A stretch of 64,000 bases of DNA from Amyelois transitella (Eukaryota; Arthropoda; Insecta; Lepidoptera; Pyralidae): positions 3,058,001 to 3,122,000 of the forward strand of contig NC_083526.1 of assembly GCF_032362555.1 (NCBI RefSeq), in the 5' to 3' direction. Under the pieces are notes generated by a model that saw nothing but the letters and a program-made list of their open reading frames with translations, was not told the DNA's origin and made no database searches. Positions 21,507-36,500 of this stretch are shown here, in pieces. Within the stretch, counting starts at the first letter, position 1. Every line of letters begins with the position of its first letter. The position numbers were made by a program, and so were the translations under genes.

Positions 21507-24500
21507 ATGGATGTAAAGTCATTTTTGCATTCTTGGACGGCCAAAAAGGGCTTGACCCCGAACTTCGATGTTAGAGCTACAGGTACCTATTTTTATATTT
21601 ATTTCCATGTTTTAAAAGGTTTAACTGTTTACTTTTAATAACATTTCTTACTTTTAGGCATCGCTCAAAGTTACCGATAAACATAACCTAACTCTTGTGC
21701 ATTTGTAGGTCCAAAACATCGTCAGCGTTTTCTTTGCGAAGTACGAGTTGACGGCTTTAATTATGTCGGAGCTGGTAACTCTATGACGAAGAAAGAGGCT
21801 CAAATGAATGCCTCTCGGGATTTCGTCAACTATTTAGTGAGATCTGGTGACGTTGCTGCGAAGGATGTGCCAGAAGACGTCAAGAAGGTCGAGCAGGAGA
21901 AACCGGAACCAGCAACTGACAATGGAAGTCTGCAACAGCAGTATCAAAAACCTGTCTTTCAGGTATGAGAATCTAAATCCTAAAAATCAGCCGTGTTCAA
22001 CTTATTGGTTCACTGAGGTCTTGAATTATTCACAAATGGTTTTATGGTATAAGGTAGAATATTTCTTAGAAAATGGTCCCAATGGTTTAGTATAATCAGT
22101 AAAGTGGCACCATTTTGTCATAAATAAAGCCCCTAGCTTTGAAAGGAACTGTTCAAATATATAGTTAATAGGCTGACCCTTTAAAAGTTGAAGTCAATTT
22201 TTCTAAAAACTGCTTACACCCTGCAAATTTTGTATTTTTTTTAAGGACGGAATGGGCCCAGAGAGCATGGGACCTGCTTACCATGCTTATGGTGGGCAAG
22301 ACCAAAACTTCACTTACATGGACCGGCTGCAACAACAGAAGAATGTGGAAGAAGCTGAAGACCTGGATGTAAATGCCAGTCTTCACGGCAACTGGACCAT
22401 GGAGAATGCTAAATCAAAGCTTCATCAGTTCATGCAGCTGAATAAAATCAATGCAGATTACATTTACAAGGCTATGGGCCCTGATCATACACGGTTTGTT
22501 AACTATGTGCTTGTTTGGTCATATTTATATGTGTATTATTTATTTATATCATGAAATAATTCTGTTTAGCTTCTACATTCTTTCTACAATCAGTCTATCA
22601 GTTTCATAAGACTTTTATCAATAACATTTTATTTTATTATCTTTTTTTATTTATTAAGGTACACATAAAGACTGATTTCAAAATTTTATTATTATCCTTA
22701 GGAAATGTATATATATATGTTTAGAACAAGTAAAATGTCAAAATTTAGTGTACACAGCTTGATGATGTAAATAAAAAGAGTCATTAACAAAGTAACAACT
22801 CAAACAACAAGACATTAAAACAAAAACTTAAATGAAGTAGCTTAGGAAGTTATCACAAAACAGTAGTTTGAAGAAGAAACAATACAAAAACAAACTAGAT
22901 CAATTTAATAAAAAAAACTTTGGAATTGTTTGATACAAACTTTTTTTGGTTGAACATATCTAATCCATTAATATTAGCTTTATTATACAATCTGATTTTT
23001 GAACGAGATTTTAAGTGAACTTGCTAATAACTGCAAATCTTTTGCTCATCATGTTGTATTTTATATTATTTTGGATACTCTCTCCTGGCATTATCCCGGT
23101 TACATCTTCATCTAACTCTAGGTCATCCCTTAAATCATATTAGCATAAATATTATTTGTTTACTATATTGTGCTATTCATACTCTGCCTTAGAATTATTT
23201 TTATTCTATAAACAGGTTCCTGTGTTTGTGTTACCATTAGTATTTTCTCCTTACCAAAGTTTTCTATATCTCTTAGGCACATCTTGATATTGTTTGCTTA
23301 TTTCACACAACACACATCATTTAATGTTATATATTTATGTCTATTATCTTATTTTCTCCAAGGATTTATTTAAGCCACTGATTATTCATGAAAATTATGA
23401 CAAATCAATGGCTGACACTTATTTTCATTATTTTGGAAATGGGGCCAAGCATATACTTATATTCTGTCTCACTAAAAATGCACTGGTTATATTTATACAA
23501 GCTTGTATGACACCATGCAAAGCTGTATAAGTGACGTATCAAAATTTTGCATAAATGTATGTGCTGTAGTCAGATCTAAAGCCTTCTACACAACAAACTC
23601 GGGTCAGAAGCAGCGTTGTTTGAATGTGGTCCTGCCCAAGTAACATTGAAATATGACACATGAATTTTACGCAGGCCCGCGTTCAAGCTATGTTCATAGT
23701 AATGTAAGCATAGAACGGTTTATGGCCCACGTTGTACAAAAGTGGGGACTGTGACTACCGTGCATTTGCGGGGAGCCCAGCATCTGCGTAAGTGGTTTAC
23801 TACTGTTAATAGGACCCGAGTTATAACTGCTTTAAAACTTTCACGTCGTTCAGCGTGTCTCGCGCTGCTACTGATGCGCATTTGGTGTGTACAAGGCTCT
23901 TTAAAATTGGTCACTTCATGATCCGTTACAAGTTCATTTGATGTAATATTCCAATACTCCAGAGGAGAAAGCTTTAGATCTGACAAACAAAACAACGTCG
24001 ACAGAAATGCAGTATCCCTTTTCTATGGGCCATTGTGAGACAGAAAATTAAAGCAATTTAAAATACATTTTGGAAACAAAATTTGCAAAACTAGTGCATA
24101 ATTTGTTTCCATGTTATACCTTTCAGCATTAACGTTGGTAGGTCCCTGCTTTGCAAAAATGGTGAGGGAAGTAAAAAAAATCATTAGTCCCTTCCCATAC
24201 TGATTTTGCAGGGACCTCTTTCTTTAAATGCTAGACTTTCCTGTCAACCGCTTTGAACAAAACTCAAGACTGACAGATTATGGGTGGTCTACTTTAATTG
24301 AAACCTTTTTGGTACATATGTATAACATATTGGAATAGACGAAGAGCTTCTTTTATTCCTTGTCTTTGAGGCTTGTTTCTCACATTTTCGGCCGGATATA
24401 ATCGGCTATTTAAAACTGGCAATATAGGCCTGAAAATGCGCGCAGCAAGCCTAATACAAAGACTGAAAGAAGCAATAATCAGTAAGCTACATTGTGTGGA

Positions 24501-27500
24501 CCCTCCGTTTCAAAAGGCATCCTAATACATGCCATGAGACAAATGACATTCTATAAAACCTATTTATAGTAAAAGGTCTGAAACATTTATAGTCTTGGGT
24601 TTTGTTCTAAATTCAGGTGACTAGTCGGCAATCTGCAACGGTTATACTTGGCCCCAATTCCAGAATGTGACGTCATTATCTTCTGGATGTAGACGTTTTG
24701 GTAAGTAATATAACGATTAATATTACTACCTTATTACTTCTACGAAGATCAAATAATTGTAGATCGTTATTGAAATTTCTTCATGGCCTGCTTTTTTCTT
24801 GAAGCTCTGAATAGGCACAAAGAAAATTAAAAATTTTCTCCCCAAAACCCTTTCTGTAAGATCAAATTTCAGCCAAATTCGTAAGTGTTTCAGCGACTTG
24901 CTGGCGTAAAACATAATATCCTTTATGCTCACACTGAAAGCAACAGATTACAATTTTCACTTAGCTAGATTGACTTAATCTTCATCAATAAGTAACAAAA
25001 GAGTTTTATATACCCGTATTGATATATTGATTCATGACTTATTGATCCGCGTTGTATCCAGCAGATTAAAGAATATACATTTTTAGGAAAGTCGAGACTT
25101 GTGTCGATTTGTAAACGCAAATCAAATTATATTACCTAAGTGTACTGCTATCCTGTTCTCACTCATAGTTTTATCTGTATTGTTTCTCACCTCGCAACAA
25201 AATACTCTCAGATTACTTACGTCAGGAGAATACTAATAATAATTTAACCCTATAGGAGCTTCGCATGTGAAATGACTATCTACGTGCGTCAATTGGGACG
25301 CAACGTGACGGGACGCGAGTCGGCGTCCAACAAGCAGACCGCCAGCAAGTCGTGTGCGTTGTCGTTAGTACGGCAATTGTACCATCTCGGTGTGATTGAG
25401 GCATACAGCGGCACTCTGAAGAAGGACCGGTAAGATTTATAACTTATTTAAATTATATCCTTTAGGTATATGAACATATATACATATAATCACATCTATA
25501 TCCCTTGCGGGGTAAACAGAGCCAACAGTCTTGAAAAGACTGATGGGCCACGTTCAGCTATTTGGCTTTAAGATAGAATTGAGATTCAAATAGCGACAGG
25601 TTACTAGCCCATCGCCTAAAAGAAGAATCCCAAGTTTATAAGCCTATACCTTAGTCGCCTTTTACGACATCCATGGGAGAGAGATGGATGGATGGTCCTA
25701 TTCTTTTTTCTATTGGTGCAGGGAACCACACGGCATTGTACAAGTAAGTACCTACATGAATATGTACATTAATGTTTCAATGTCTTTTTATTCAACGAGA
25801 GTCCACATCGAACAATTGAACTGCCAATAAAGTTTGTTGAGTAACATGAACTTTATTCGTAACTTAAAAGCTTCATTTTACTGTCATTTGTTCACCTATA
25901 TTTTTATTTATGCAGGACAGCGGAAGGTCTAATGAAACCATATCCAGTTGCCCTTGACCCAGAACTGGAACAAAAAATTGAAGAAACTTTACAAGGTAAA
26001 GTAGTAAAAACATTTAAAATTTGCATGATTTAAGTGCCTTATACTAATACAGTATGGAGAAGAACACATGTGAATTCACACTTTGACTTTTCTGAATTAT
26101 CTCCAGGTTATATAAATATTTTTTCTGATTGTGGCACATCCTCCCCAATTGCATAATATTATAATCACGTCTATATGATTATAATAGTGAGACGTGGACA
26201 GAGCCAACAGTCTCTGTTTAGCTATGTGGCCTTATGATGTGATTAAAGTTCGAATAGTGGTAGGTAGCCATATAAAGTCAGACATCACATAAAGAGTCCT
26301 TTTTTTAACTTCATCATCAATCATCTAAAATTATCTATACAGACCTAGAAATAGAACCGGTAGACGTCGAGACAGCCAAACCAGACGCAGACAGGGAAGA
26401 TGGCAAGTCGGTGGTGACCATCCTCCAGCTGGACCGCGTGAAGGCGATGCGCGAAGCGAGACCAGCGCCCTCTGGCGTCGTGTCGTGGTCGCCGCCGCAG
26501 GTCAACTGGAACGCCTGGAATGGCTGCAATATTGGTGAGGCATCCCACTCAACATAGATACTATACAAAAGTTCTTGAATGTAGGGATTGTTGCAAGAAA
26601 GATGTGGAACGGCTTAATATACATACACACTCCTATAAGTGTTGGGACCAACAGGTCTTTATTTAAAATTTTCTTACAGATGAAGGGCCACTGGCGACAG
26701 CGAGCTTGGATGAAATCAGTTTGGACTTAGAGAAACACCAGAGGGAAGCCTATCAAAATAGCACGCTGTACCAGGTAGGTTTCTGAGTACTACGCTACTT
26801 ACTACATCGCATCGGTAGTATTACAGAGTCAAATCAAATGGAAACTCAATGAAGTTAGAACCTTATGATAAGAACAATAAACTTAAAATTCAAAATAGGA
26901 GGAGGAAGAAATAGCCGATTATTTGCCTGGTTTGTGCCTTCCGTGTAAAGCAGTCACTCCATAAAGGAAGAGTTTTTAATAGGTAGATTGATTGACTGAT
27001 GATTGTTTAAAAAAATAACCTCTTACTTATGGTTATTGAACTGTATTAACCTTAAGTTTTATGTAACCCACAAATCTATTTACAGGACAGTCTACGCGAA
27101 CGGGAACAATTGCCAGTATACACCATGAGGTCTGAGATCATGCAGGCCATCAACGACAATTCTGTGGTCATCATCAGGGGGAACACGGGCTGCGGGAAGA
27201 CCACACAGGTTTGTTCACCGATTAAGATTGATTGATTGGTGCTCTTTGAAAGGGGGAAATCATCGTGAAGAAAGTGCACATCCAGACAGCTAGATGTGTA
27301 ATCATTTATTTATTTAAACTTTATGCACGTAAAATGTACAACATGTGGACTTAATGCCACAAGGCATTATCGGCCAGTCGAACCTTTGGACCAAACTGAG
27401 ATGGATGTACGGGTTGTGCAATGACATTCATGATCCAATATGAGTTAGGTTCCTTTACAGCGTTCGAAAAAGTCGCAAAGAGCTAGAACGAAGTTTGTTA

Positions 27501-30500
27501 GCCTTGTTAAGGAGTCGTAGGCAGGATTGCACTCGGGAGACCATAGAACTAGCGACATGTTTGTTAGTCAGACCCTAAGTTTTCCCGGCGTTGAAGTTTT
27601 TCTGCTAACGTAGGAATTTTTAGAAAAACCAAATCTTGTTTAGCCGTGAAAGTACAGATATGCAGAAATTCGTATTATTATTAAATACAAAAATTTTAAC
27701 CAATTTTGTTTGTTTAGGTGTGCCAATTCATCTTGGACGACTACATAGCGAGTGGGCAAGGCGCTTGGGCCAACGTGTGTGTGACTCAACCTCGGAGGAT
27801 CTCAGCTGTCAGTGTGGCTGAGAGAGTGGCCAACGAGCGATGCGAAGAGTTGGGGAATAGCTGCGGGTATGTATGATGTGATTGGTCAATGTTTGGCATA
27901 TACTATGTAGAAAATCCGGCCAACATGTGTGTGAGTAAACCTCGACAAATCTCAGCCAATTTCTCAGCCAGCCATCTCGCCCGAGTTGGGGAATAGCTGC
28001 GGTATATATAGGATTGGGAAATATTATTTTATAACACGTAGCCTTCTACTATGTAGACATGTCTGACGAAACGAAGGTTTCAGAGAGTGAAGATTTGGGA
28101 AATGGCTGTGGGTATGTGTTAAATGATTGGCCAGCGTTTGTAGGTCTATCTATACAGGATTTCACAATACAAGGTTTTGCAAATGTTTGGTGTATGGATA
28201 TTAATATCTTACTGTGGATATCAAATATATAACTTTCGGTAGATAGAATTTTATTTCTTACTTTCTATCATTTAGCCAAATAGCTGAACGTGGCCATTCA
28301 GTCTTTTCAAGACTATTGGCTCTGTCTACCCCGCAAGGGATATAGACGTGACCATATGTATGTATACATATAACTTTCGGTGGATGTGGTTTACATTTAG
28401 ACTATCAACCCGCCTGCGACCCACAACTTTACCTTCTTCCAAGGCATAGAAAACAAATGTTTGCTTCCAGAATTTAATGTCTGGACAAAAAAAGGAGTAT
28501 GTCGTGAATCCCGTTAACTTCAAGATGTTAGATCACTGAAAGTAATTATTATCATTTCGTTTCAGATACTCGGTGCGCTTCGAATCTGTTCTGCCTCGTC
28601 CGTACGGCTCAATCCTGTTCTGCACGGTCGGTGTACTGCTCCGGAAACTGGAAGGGGGCCTGCGAGGTGTCAGCCATGTGTTAGTGGATGAAGTGAGTGC
28701 AAATAACAATAGTCTTCCCTCCTCGCAAATCTCTCGATATCTCGGGTCATGCACTATATACTTCCTGCCTTTTTTTTTAAGACGATGGGCACTATTTCAA
28801 TTTCAATTCTATTTGAGGCAATGATATCTGATCAGTAAGCCATACAGCTACATTTCAGTCTTTTCGAGACTGTCGACTCTGTCTACCCCGTTAGTGATAA
28901 AGGCATAATTATAATATGTATACATTATTTAACCGGTAATAAAAAAGAATCAGTATATAATAATATAATAAAAAAGAATCACTATCACATATGTTGCCGT
29001 GTCTCCCGATAATGAAACATGGAATTGAATTAAACCTTTACTGGTTTCCAGGTACACGAACGCGACGCAGACACGGACTTCGCACTGATCCTCCTCCGCG
29101 ACATGGTGCACACCTACCCCGAGCTGAGGGTCATACTGATGTCGGCCACGGTCGACACCACTCTCTTCTCCCAGTACTTCGGAGACTGCCCCGTTATTGA
29201 GGTGAGTTATCATCGCATTCATTTCCTCGTATGAGTTAAACCAATGTACCTGCGCAGGACCCTACCCTATATTGGATCATGGTAAAAAAAATCATTACAT
29301 GAATGTGCCGTTTTCCCAATGATGTCCATGGGAAAGAGATTAAGTGGTTCTGTTCTAAAGCGCCAAGATCAACTCGGCACTATGGTTAGTCCGTAACTTG
29401 CTTTAACAAAAGTTAAGCGTTTATTTTTATCATAAAAGTGACCTGCCCAAGCTTAGATATCAATCCTTCCTCAGAAAACTCCTCCCAACATTTCAAACAG
29501 GAACAAAATCCGTCCATAACTTTCGGAAATTAGCGCATACATACAGACAGAAAAAATAGGGGGCTTTATAATACGAAGTGATATCATTTTAGGTACCCGG
29601 TCGCACATTCCCAGTGAAACAGTACTTTTTGGAGGACTGTATAGAACTGACCAAGTTCATGCCCCCACCAGACACGAGGAAACGGAAGTCTACGGGCAAG
29701 AAGGCGAGCAAGGACAACGATGATGATGATGACGAGGAAGGTATGATTAAATTAAACTTGACTAATTGGACATTACGTTTTTAGGTATAAGACTTTTGCC
29801 CTAGACTATATTCTATATACTTGTGAGAATTACAGAAAAACAAATAATTTACGTTTTTAAAGAATAATAATTCACAAAGTAAGACCGCATTCGTAAAAAC
29901 AGATTCGTTAGTAGTTTAGATTAGTTTTCTCTGTTATGTGCTAACAAACATAGGATTGAGTTGATAACCTCTAAAAAGTAGAAAATCGCCCTGATGTCAG
30001 ATAACGGCATTTAAGTTATACCACGGCAGTGTAGATAATAGTAATAAGGAATTGTCTTCAGGTTTGGAGGAACAAGACGAGGACATGAATAAGACCTGCC
30101 AGCTGGACCATAATTATTCGCCGCAGACAGCACACGCTTTGTCACAACTCTCTGAGAAAGATGTGAGTGTTAAGGTTTAGAATAACTTTATTCTCATAAG
30201 ATTTACATAAAATAAATCACTTACTGAGAAAACAATATTTATATAAGTATGGGCATGCATTTTATACAAAATAAATATAAAAAACCAATAGCCTCGACAC
30301 AGAGGGTATAGAATAATAAATATGAAAAAAAAATATAGTAGGGTAGATCTACGGAGCTACGGAGTGACGTCGTCTTCGTCATCGACTGCATGCGATCGCG
30401 CCCGGCAACACACGGATTAGTTTATTCTAGATGTGTCAGCAATGAATTGAGTTTGTTTTTTTTTTGTTTTTTTTTTTTTTTGTAATATTAAGTTTTCCAC

Positions 30501-33500
30501 CTTGTTTAAGCTTTCACGGCCTTTCTTTTTTTTCTATTAATATTCAATCAATTGGTGAAACATTTTAGAACATTTTTATCATTTTATATGTTTTCCTCTC
30601 TTTCTTGTGATGAAAATCAGCTATAACAATGTTATTGTTGTGATCTTTTTGTGATACTCTTATTCTTCAACCATGGTTTTTTTATTGTTTAACTCTGTGT
30701 CTCAATATTGTCTGTAGTAGTATATTTTATTAAATTTTTAATGGTGTGATTGTACAAGTAAACCAAGGAACTATCTATAAATCTGGTTTAAATAAAACTT
30801 ATAAAACTGTTTTTCACAGCTAAGCTTCGAACTAATAGAAGCTATACTTATATACATCGACTCCTTAAAAAGCGACGGTGCCGTATTAATATTTCTTCCC
30901 GGCTGGAACTTGATCTTCGCGTTGATGAAGCATCTGAACAACAACAGGATCTTCGGAGACACGTCAAGATACGTGATACTGCCTTTACACAGCCAGATAC
31001 CAAGGGATGATCAGAAAAAGGTGTTTTTAACGCCGCCACCCGGAATAATAAAGGTAAGGTTCATTCATATTGGGTGACTTTTAATTCAACTGCATAAATT
31101 TAACTGTTAAGTGTACTCATCTAAAGGATATTTAAAAACGTTAAAAGAAAAATATCGGTTCATATATTTAAGAAAGTATGAAAAAAAATAAAAGTATCAA
31201 AATCCACGATCCTAAATACGTCATATCACACCGGCCGGCGGAAAAGCGACGCGTAAGATTCAGAGGTCAACGACACAATTCATTCAGCTGAGCGATCTCG
31301 ACAACTCTGTACTTTACTTGATCTTGATACTAGAAAAAGAATTAATTTTTCAGACATTTATTTACATGTTTAGTTTTAATTTCTTTTTGTAATATTGGTC
31401 TTTAATAAAGCGTGTGACGTAGTTTTTGAGGGTTTTTTAAATGTGAAAATGATGACGTTTAATTTAAATAAAAATAGGCTCAAACGGCTCAGAAGCATGG
31501 GTATAGTCTATGTTTAAAAGGATGCAGTTGTTTTAAATGTCACCCTGTATAACATATTCTTAATGTTACATACATATTTAGAATATGTTGAGTCTACAAC
31601 ATATTTTTTTTTTGTATTTTATTTTCATTAGTACTTAAATAATATGAAAAAATATGAACATAGGTGATCCTGTCAACGAACATAGCGGAGACGTCGATCA
31701 CGATCAACGACGTGGTGTACGTGATCGACTCGTGCAAAGCCAAGATGAAGCTGTTCACGTCCCACAACAACATGACCTCGTACGCCACCGTGTGGGCCAG
31801 CAGGACTAACCTCGAACAGGTATCAATCAATCAATCAAATCATTTTTATTAGCTTGGGTTGTATGTATGTATGTAACGGAATCTTTGAGCTTAATTTTCA
31901 CTGGTTTCTAAACGTCTGATCAACTTGGAACTTTGTATCAAGGACCGATGACAATGCAATATTTTGATAAGAGTTTGTCATTATCCTTATTCTGTAAAAA
32001 CATTTGTTTGTAAACTCTTTATTGCACAAAAAATATGATGTAATACCTGGAATTAAAATATGTGTACAATGGCAGACTTTTCCTAATTGGAATTTCTATC
32101 AATCAATCTTATTGAGCTGATTCCAATTCTTGGGGGAGCTTATTCCAAAGCTGAACAGAACGAACACCAACAGATAAGATATAAATCCAAGACGAGTAAG
32201 GGGGAATATGCAATTTAAAATCTAGTATACAGGTTTATATGGTATTTTCTAGTATGCAGTATAGATGTCCCTAGTGTGTCAAAATTTCGCTATGTTGAAG
32301 TTAAAATAAGATGTAGATAGAGAGTGTGAATGGGAACGGCAATATAGTCACGTCTACATCCCTTGCGTGGTAGAAAGAGCCAACAGTCTTGAAAAGACTG
32401 AATGATGAATCGATGCTCTTAAGGTGAGGGAAAACATCGTGAGGATATCCTTCACATTCAATGGCAACTGGATATGTAACCATGAGCGATAAAATATGGG
32501 TCAGGTTTACCTGCAAATAGTGCGGAGGTCAGATGGGAGTCGTTTCGCGTAAAAACTTATCTCACCTTATCCAGGAGCAATGGTTAAATGCATACTCCGG
32601 GCTCCTCTCGACATCCCTACTGTCACACATCAATTGTCAATCATCGCGAAGAAATTAACGCGCTCAGCCAGTAGCAGCAAATAATCTAAATCGCGCAAAC
32701 TGGTTTCACGGATTGAAGCATAAATAAAAACTCCGACTCAACATCGTCTGTCGCGCGGTTCCCCAGGCATAACACCTAGCCTGGCGGAAGATCTTCCCTT
32801 TGGTGGCGGTCGAGCCGAATCATCGCTCCCGGTAGAAAGATATATGTACTCGTATAAAATTGTGTCTTATCTATTTTTTTTCTGTTGCACAGCGCAAAGG
32901 ACGCGCAGGCCGCGTGCGGCCCGGCGTGTGCTTCACTCTGTGCTGCAAGGCGCGCTACGACCGCCTCGAGCAACACCAGACTGCCGAGATGTTCCGCACG
33001 CCTCTACACGAGCTGGCTCTCAGGTGTCTCGTCTCTATAGTTGTCTATGTCTATATGTATCTCTATTGTTGTAGTAGTCTCTGTGTTGCAAGGCGCACAT
33101 ATTCAGATATCTTATAAGTCAATCAAAATAAATCACTGGCATTGCTTGGAAAATGTAAAGAATGAAGCTATTGTTGTTTTGGCACTAAATTACTAACAGA
33201 TTTATAGAAACTCACGATAAGTGTGAAAATGCTTGTCCTTCTGTAATACTAATATTTCAATCGACTACTATAGTCGTATCTCTTTCAGAAAGCGAGAAAC
33301 ACTTCCAAAGAACTTTTAAAAATCCAAAGATCTTTCAATAAGCTTTATTCTCGTAAATATCGATCATATCAAACCATATGATGCTGATATACTTATTTAT
33401 ACATGCAAGCGAAAAACAAACATAACCATGAGAAACACTTAGGTTCTTTTTCAAATTGAAGTTTTTAACTTACTTAATTTCCTCACAGCATCAAGCTCCT

Positions 33501-36500
33501 CCGCCTGGGCAGTATCGGTCACTTCCTGTCAAAGGCGCCCGAGCCTCCACCGCTAGACGCCGTCATCGAGGCCGAAGCCTTACTGCGAGAACTCGGCTGT
33601 TTGGATGCTCAAAATGGCGACGCGCTAACTCCATTAGGGACTATACTTGCTAAACTACCTATTGGTAAGTTTATACTCTTACATATTTATTATTTAGAGA
33701 AATCAAAGTTTAAAGACAAAAGTCAGGACGTCACGTAGTCAAGTAAGAAGCTTTCTAGGAACTATGCTCACTTAATTACATGTTGGTAAGAATGTGGCAC
33801 ACCTTAAAATGCCTGTTCTCAAGATGGTTCTAGAAAGATGTGACTGTACTAAGTGATCTATAACTTGTGGGCAAGTTCATACTGTTATTTAGAGGAAAAA
33901 CACCTTCTGTCAGTAACTGGATCAGCAAGGCCGAAGCCTTATTTCGAGAACTCTGCTGTTTGGATGAATCAAAACGACGAATCGTTTGAATCTACAAAAC
34001 AATATGTGTTGACAAATGTCTTTATTTCCAGAACCACGCCTCGGCAAGATGATGGTGCTGGGCTTCGTGCTGGGCGTGGGCGACGCGCTGACCACAATGG
34101 CGGCCAACTCCACCACGTTCCCGGAGATCTTCGCGCTGGAGGGCCGCCGCCGGCTCAGCGGCCACCAGCGCGCGCTGGCCGGCGACCGCGCCTCCGACCA
34201 CGTCGCCATGCTCAACGCTTTCCAGGTCAGCGACCATTTATGTTCACATGAGTACTCCATCATTTCTCGGTTTCCAGGTCAAGGACCGTTTATGTTTACA
34301 CGACTACTCCATCATTTCTCGGTTTCCAGGTCAAGGACCGTTCATGTTCATACGACTACTTGATCATTTTACCCTGAATGCTTTAGAGTACAGCGTTGGT
34401 GATCGAATGGGTTAGGTGCCCGGTTAACGGTTAATAAGGGTGGTGCAGACCATTCATGTTCACACGACTACTCCATCATTTCTCGGTTTCCAGGTCAAGG
34501 ACCGTTCATGTTCATACGACTACTTGATCATTTTTCTCTGAGTGCTTTAGAGTGCAGCGTCGGTGGACGAATCGGTAAAGTGCCCGGTTAACGGTTAATA
34601 AGTGTGGCGCAGACCATTCATGTTCACACGACTACTCCATCATTCCCTTAGTGCTTTAGAGTGAAGCGTCGGTGGTCGAATCGGTAAAGTGCCCGGTTAA
34701 CGGTTAATAAGTGTGGCGCAGACCATTCATGTTCACACGACTACTCCATCATTCCCTGAGTGCTTTAGAGTGAAGCGTCGGTGGTCGAATCGGTAAAGTG
34801 CCCGGTTAACGGTTAATAAGGATGGTGCAGACCATTCATGTTCACACGACTACTCCATCATTCCCTTAGTGCTTTAGAGTGAAGCGTCGGTGGTCGAATC
34901 GGTAAAGTGCCCGGTTAACGGTTAATAAGGATGGTGCAGACCATTCATGTTCACACGACTACTCCATCATTCCCTTAGTGCTTTAGAGTGAAGCGTCGGT
35001 GGTCGAATCGGTAAAGTGCCCGGTTAACGGTTAATAAGGATGGTGCAGACCATTCATGTTCACACGACTACTCCATCATTCCCTTAGTGCTTTAGAGTGA
35101 AGCGTCGGTGGTCGAATCGGTAAAGTGCCCGGTTAACGGTTAATAAGGATGGTGCAGACCATTCATGTTCACACGACTACTCCATCATTCCCTTAGTGCT
35201 TTAGAGTGAAACGTCGGTGGTCGAATCGGTAAAGTGCCCGGTTAACGGTTAATAAGGATGGTGCAGACCATTCATGTTCACACGACTACTCCATCATTCC
35301 CTTAGTGCTTTAGAGTGAAGCGTCGGTGGTCGAATCGGTAAAGTGCCCGGTTAAAATAAATGTGGCGTAAAATGGCACAGGTTCGAATTCTACCCGGCCA
35401 TGTATTAATGACTATTTTCGATGTTATCTACATTAGTTTGAATTAGTTTAGTTTTTTTTTTTTGTTTTTATTTAGTTTAGTTATTAGTTTCAAAACATTG
35501 TGAGGTAACCTGCACATTCACGCAACTGGATGTTTAACCATGATCGATCCAATATGGTTAGGTTCCCATACAAATGTTGCGAGGTCAGACGGGAGTCACG
35601 CAAAAACCTCCCAATCCAGGATCCATGGTCAAAAGCATACCCCAGGCTCTTCTTCAGAGTGGTGAGGATGCAACCAGGACTAAAGCCAGGAAAAATAAGC
35701 TATAGAGTACAGGAAATGGAATGTGTAATAAGCATACATACATACATACATATTGTCACGTCTATATCCCTTACAGGGTAGACAGAGTCAACAGTCTTTT
35801 TAAGACTGAATGTTCAGCTATTTGGCTTTATGATAGAACTGAGAAACTGACTGAACTGTGAACTGTGTAATAAGCACTTTCAATTAATTCGTGCCAACTG
35901 TAAACTAAGCTGGAGTTCACCTTTTATTAGGGCCACTAAAGAATGAAAGAGACGTGAGGTGGAATTACATGAACTATTCACAATTGGATCGTAGTCAAAG
36001 GCTCAGGGTTTACAGAACCCATTTTTTTTTTCTTTTAGTTCTACATGCTGTCACTTGTTATGCATAGAGTTAAGAATATACAATACACGCCTTCTAATAC
36101 TATGTAACTATAAGGCAAAGTATTATGTGAATTTGTTTCCCGTCCCGTGAAAAATACCATCTATATACGTAATTGCGTGTAAACGTGAATATAATATACA
36201 ATCACTTGTTCTTGTATCAGATGTGGGAGAGAGAGCAGGCTAAAGGCGAGGATGCGGAAATTCAGTGGTGCGAATGGAAGGGTGTACAGCATACTACATT
36301 GAGAGTCACGTACGAAGCCAAATATCAGTTGATAAGTGAGTATTTCTCGTCCCTGAATAGTAATAAAAAAAAAAAACAAAAAGGCCTTGAGCGTCTTGGT
36401 GGTGTAGGTCAAAAATATATTTTGTTCCGTCAAGTAAGGTATATTAGTTTGAAAGCTAACCTACATTCTGAAAAAGAAAGAAAATGTCGTCATGACATCA

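Noticed and set aside
21101-21544. 147-residue minus-strand frame
   Set aside because: It is antisense to mle exon 1 and its promoter, which match the helicase family closely.
23294-23530. 78-residue frame in mle intron 3
   Set aside because: Low-complexity AT-rich sequence with no domain or splice context.
33922-34263. Several overlapping frames with Arg/Ala/Gly-rich translations on both strands
   Set aside because: They are shadows of GC-rich mle exon 18 and run into the satellite.
34582-35355. Regular 109-bp array as a CRISPR-like structure
   Set aside because: Units are contiguous and identical, with no unique spacers, in an animal intron; it is a satellite.
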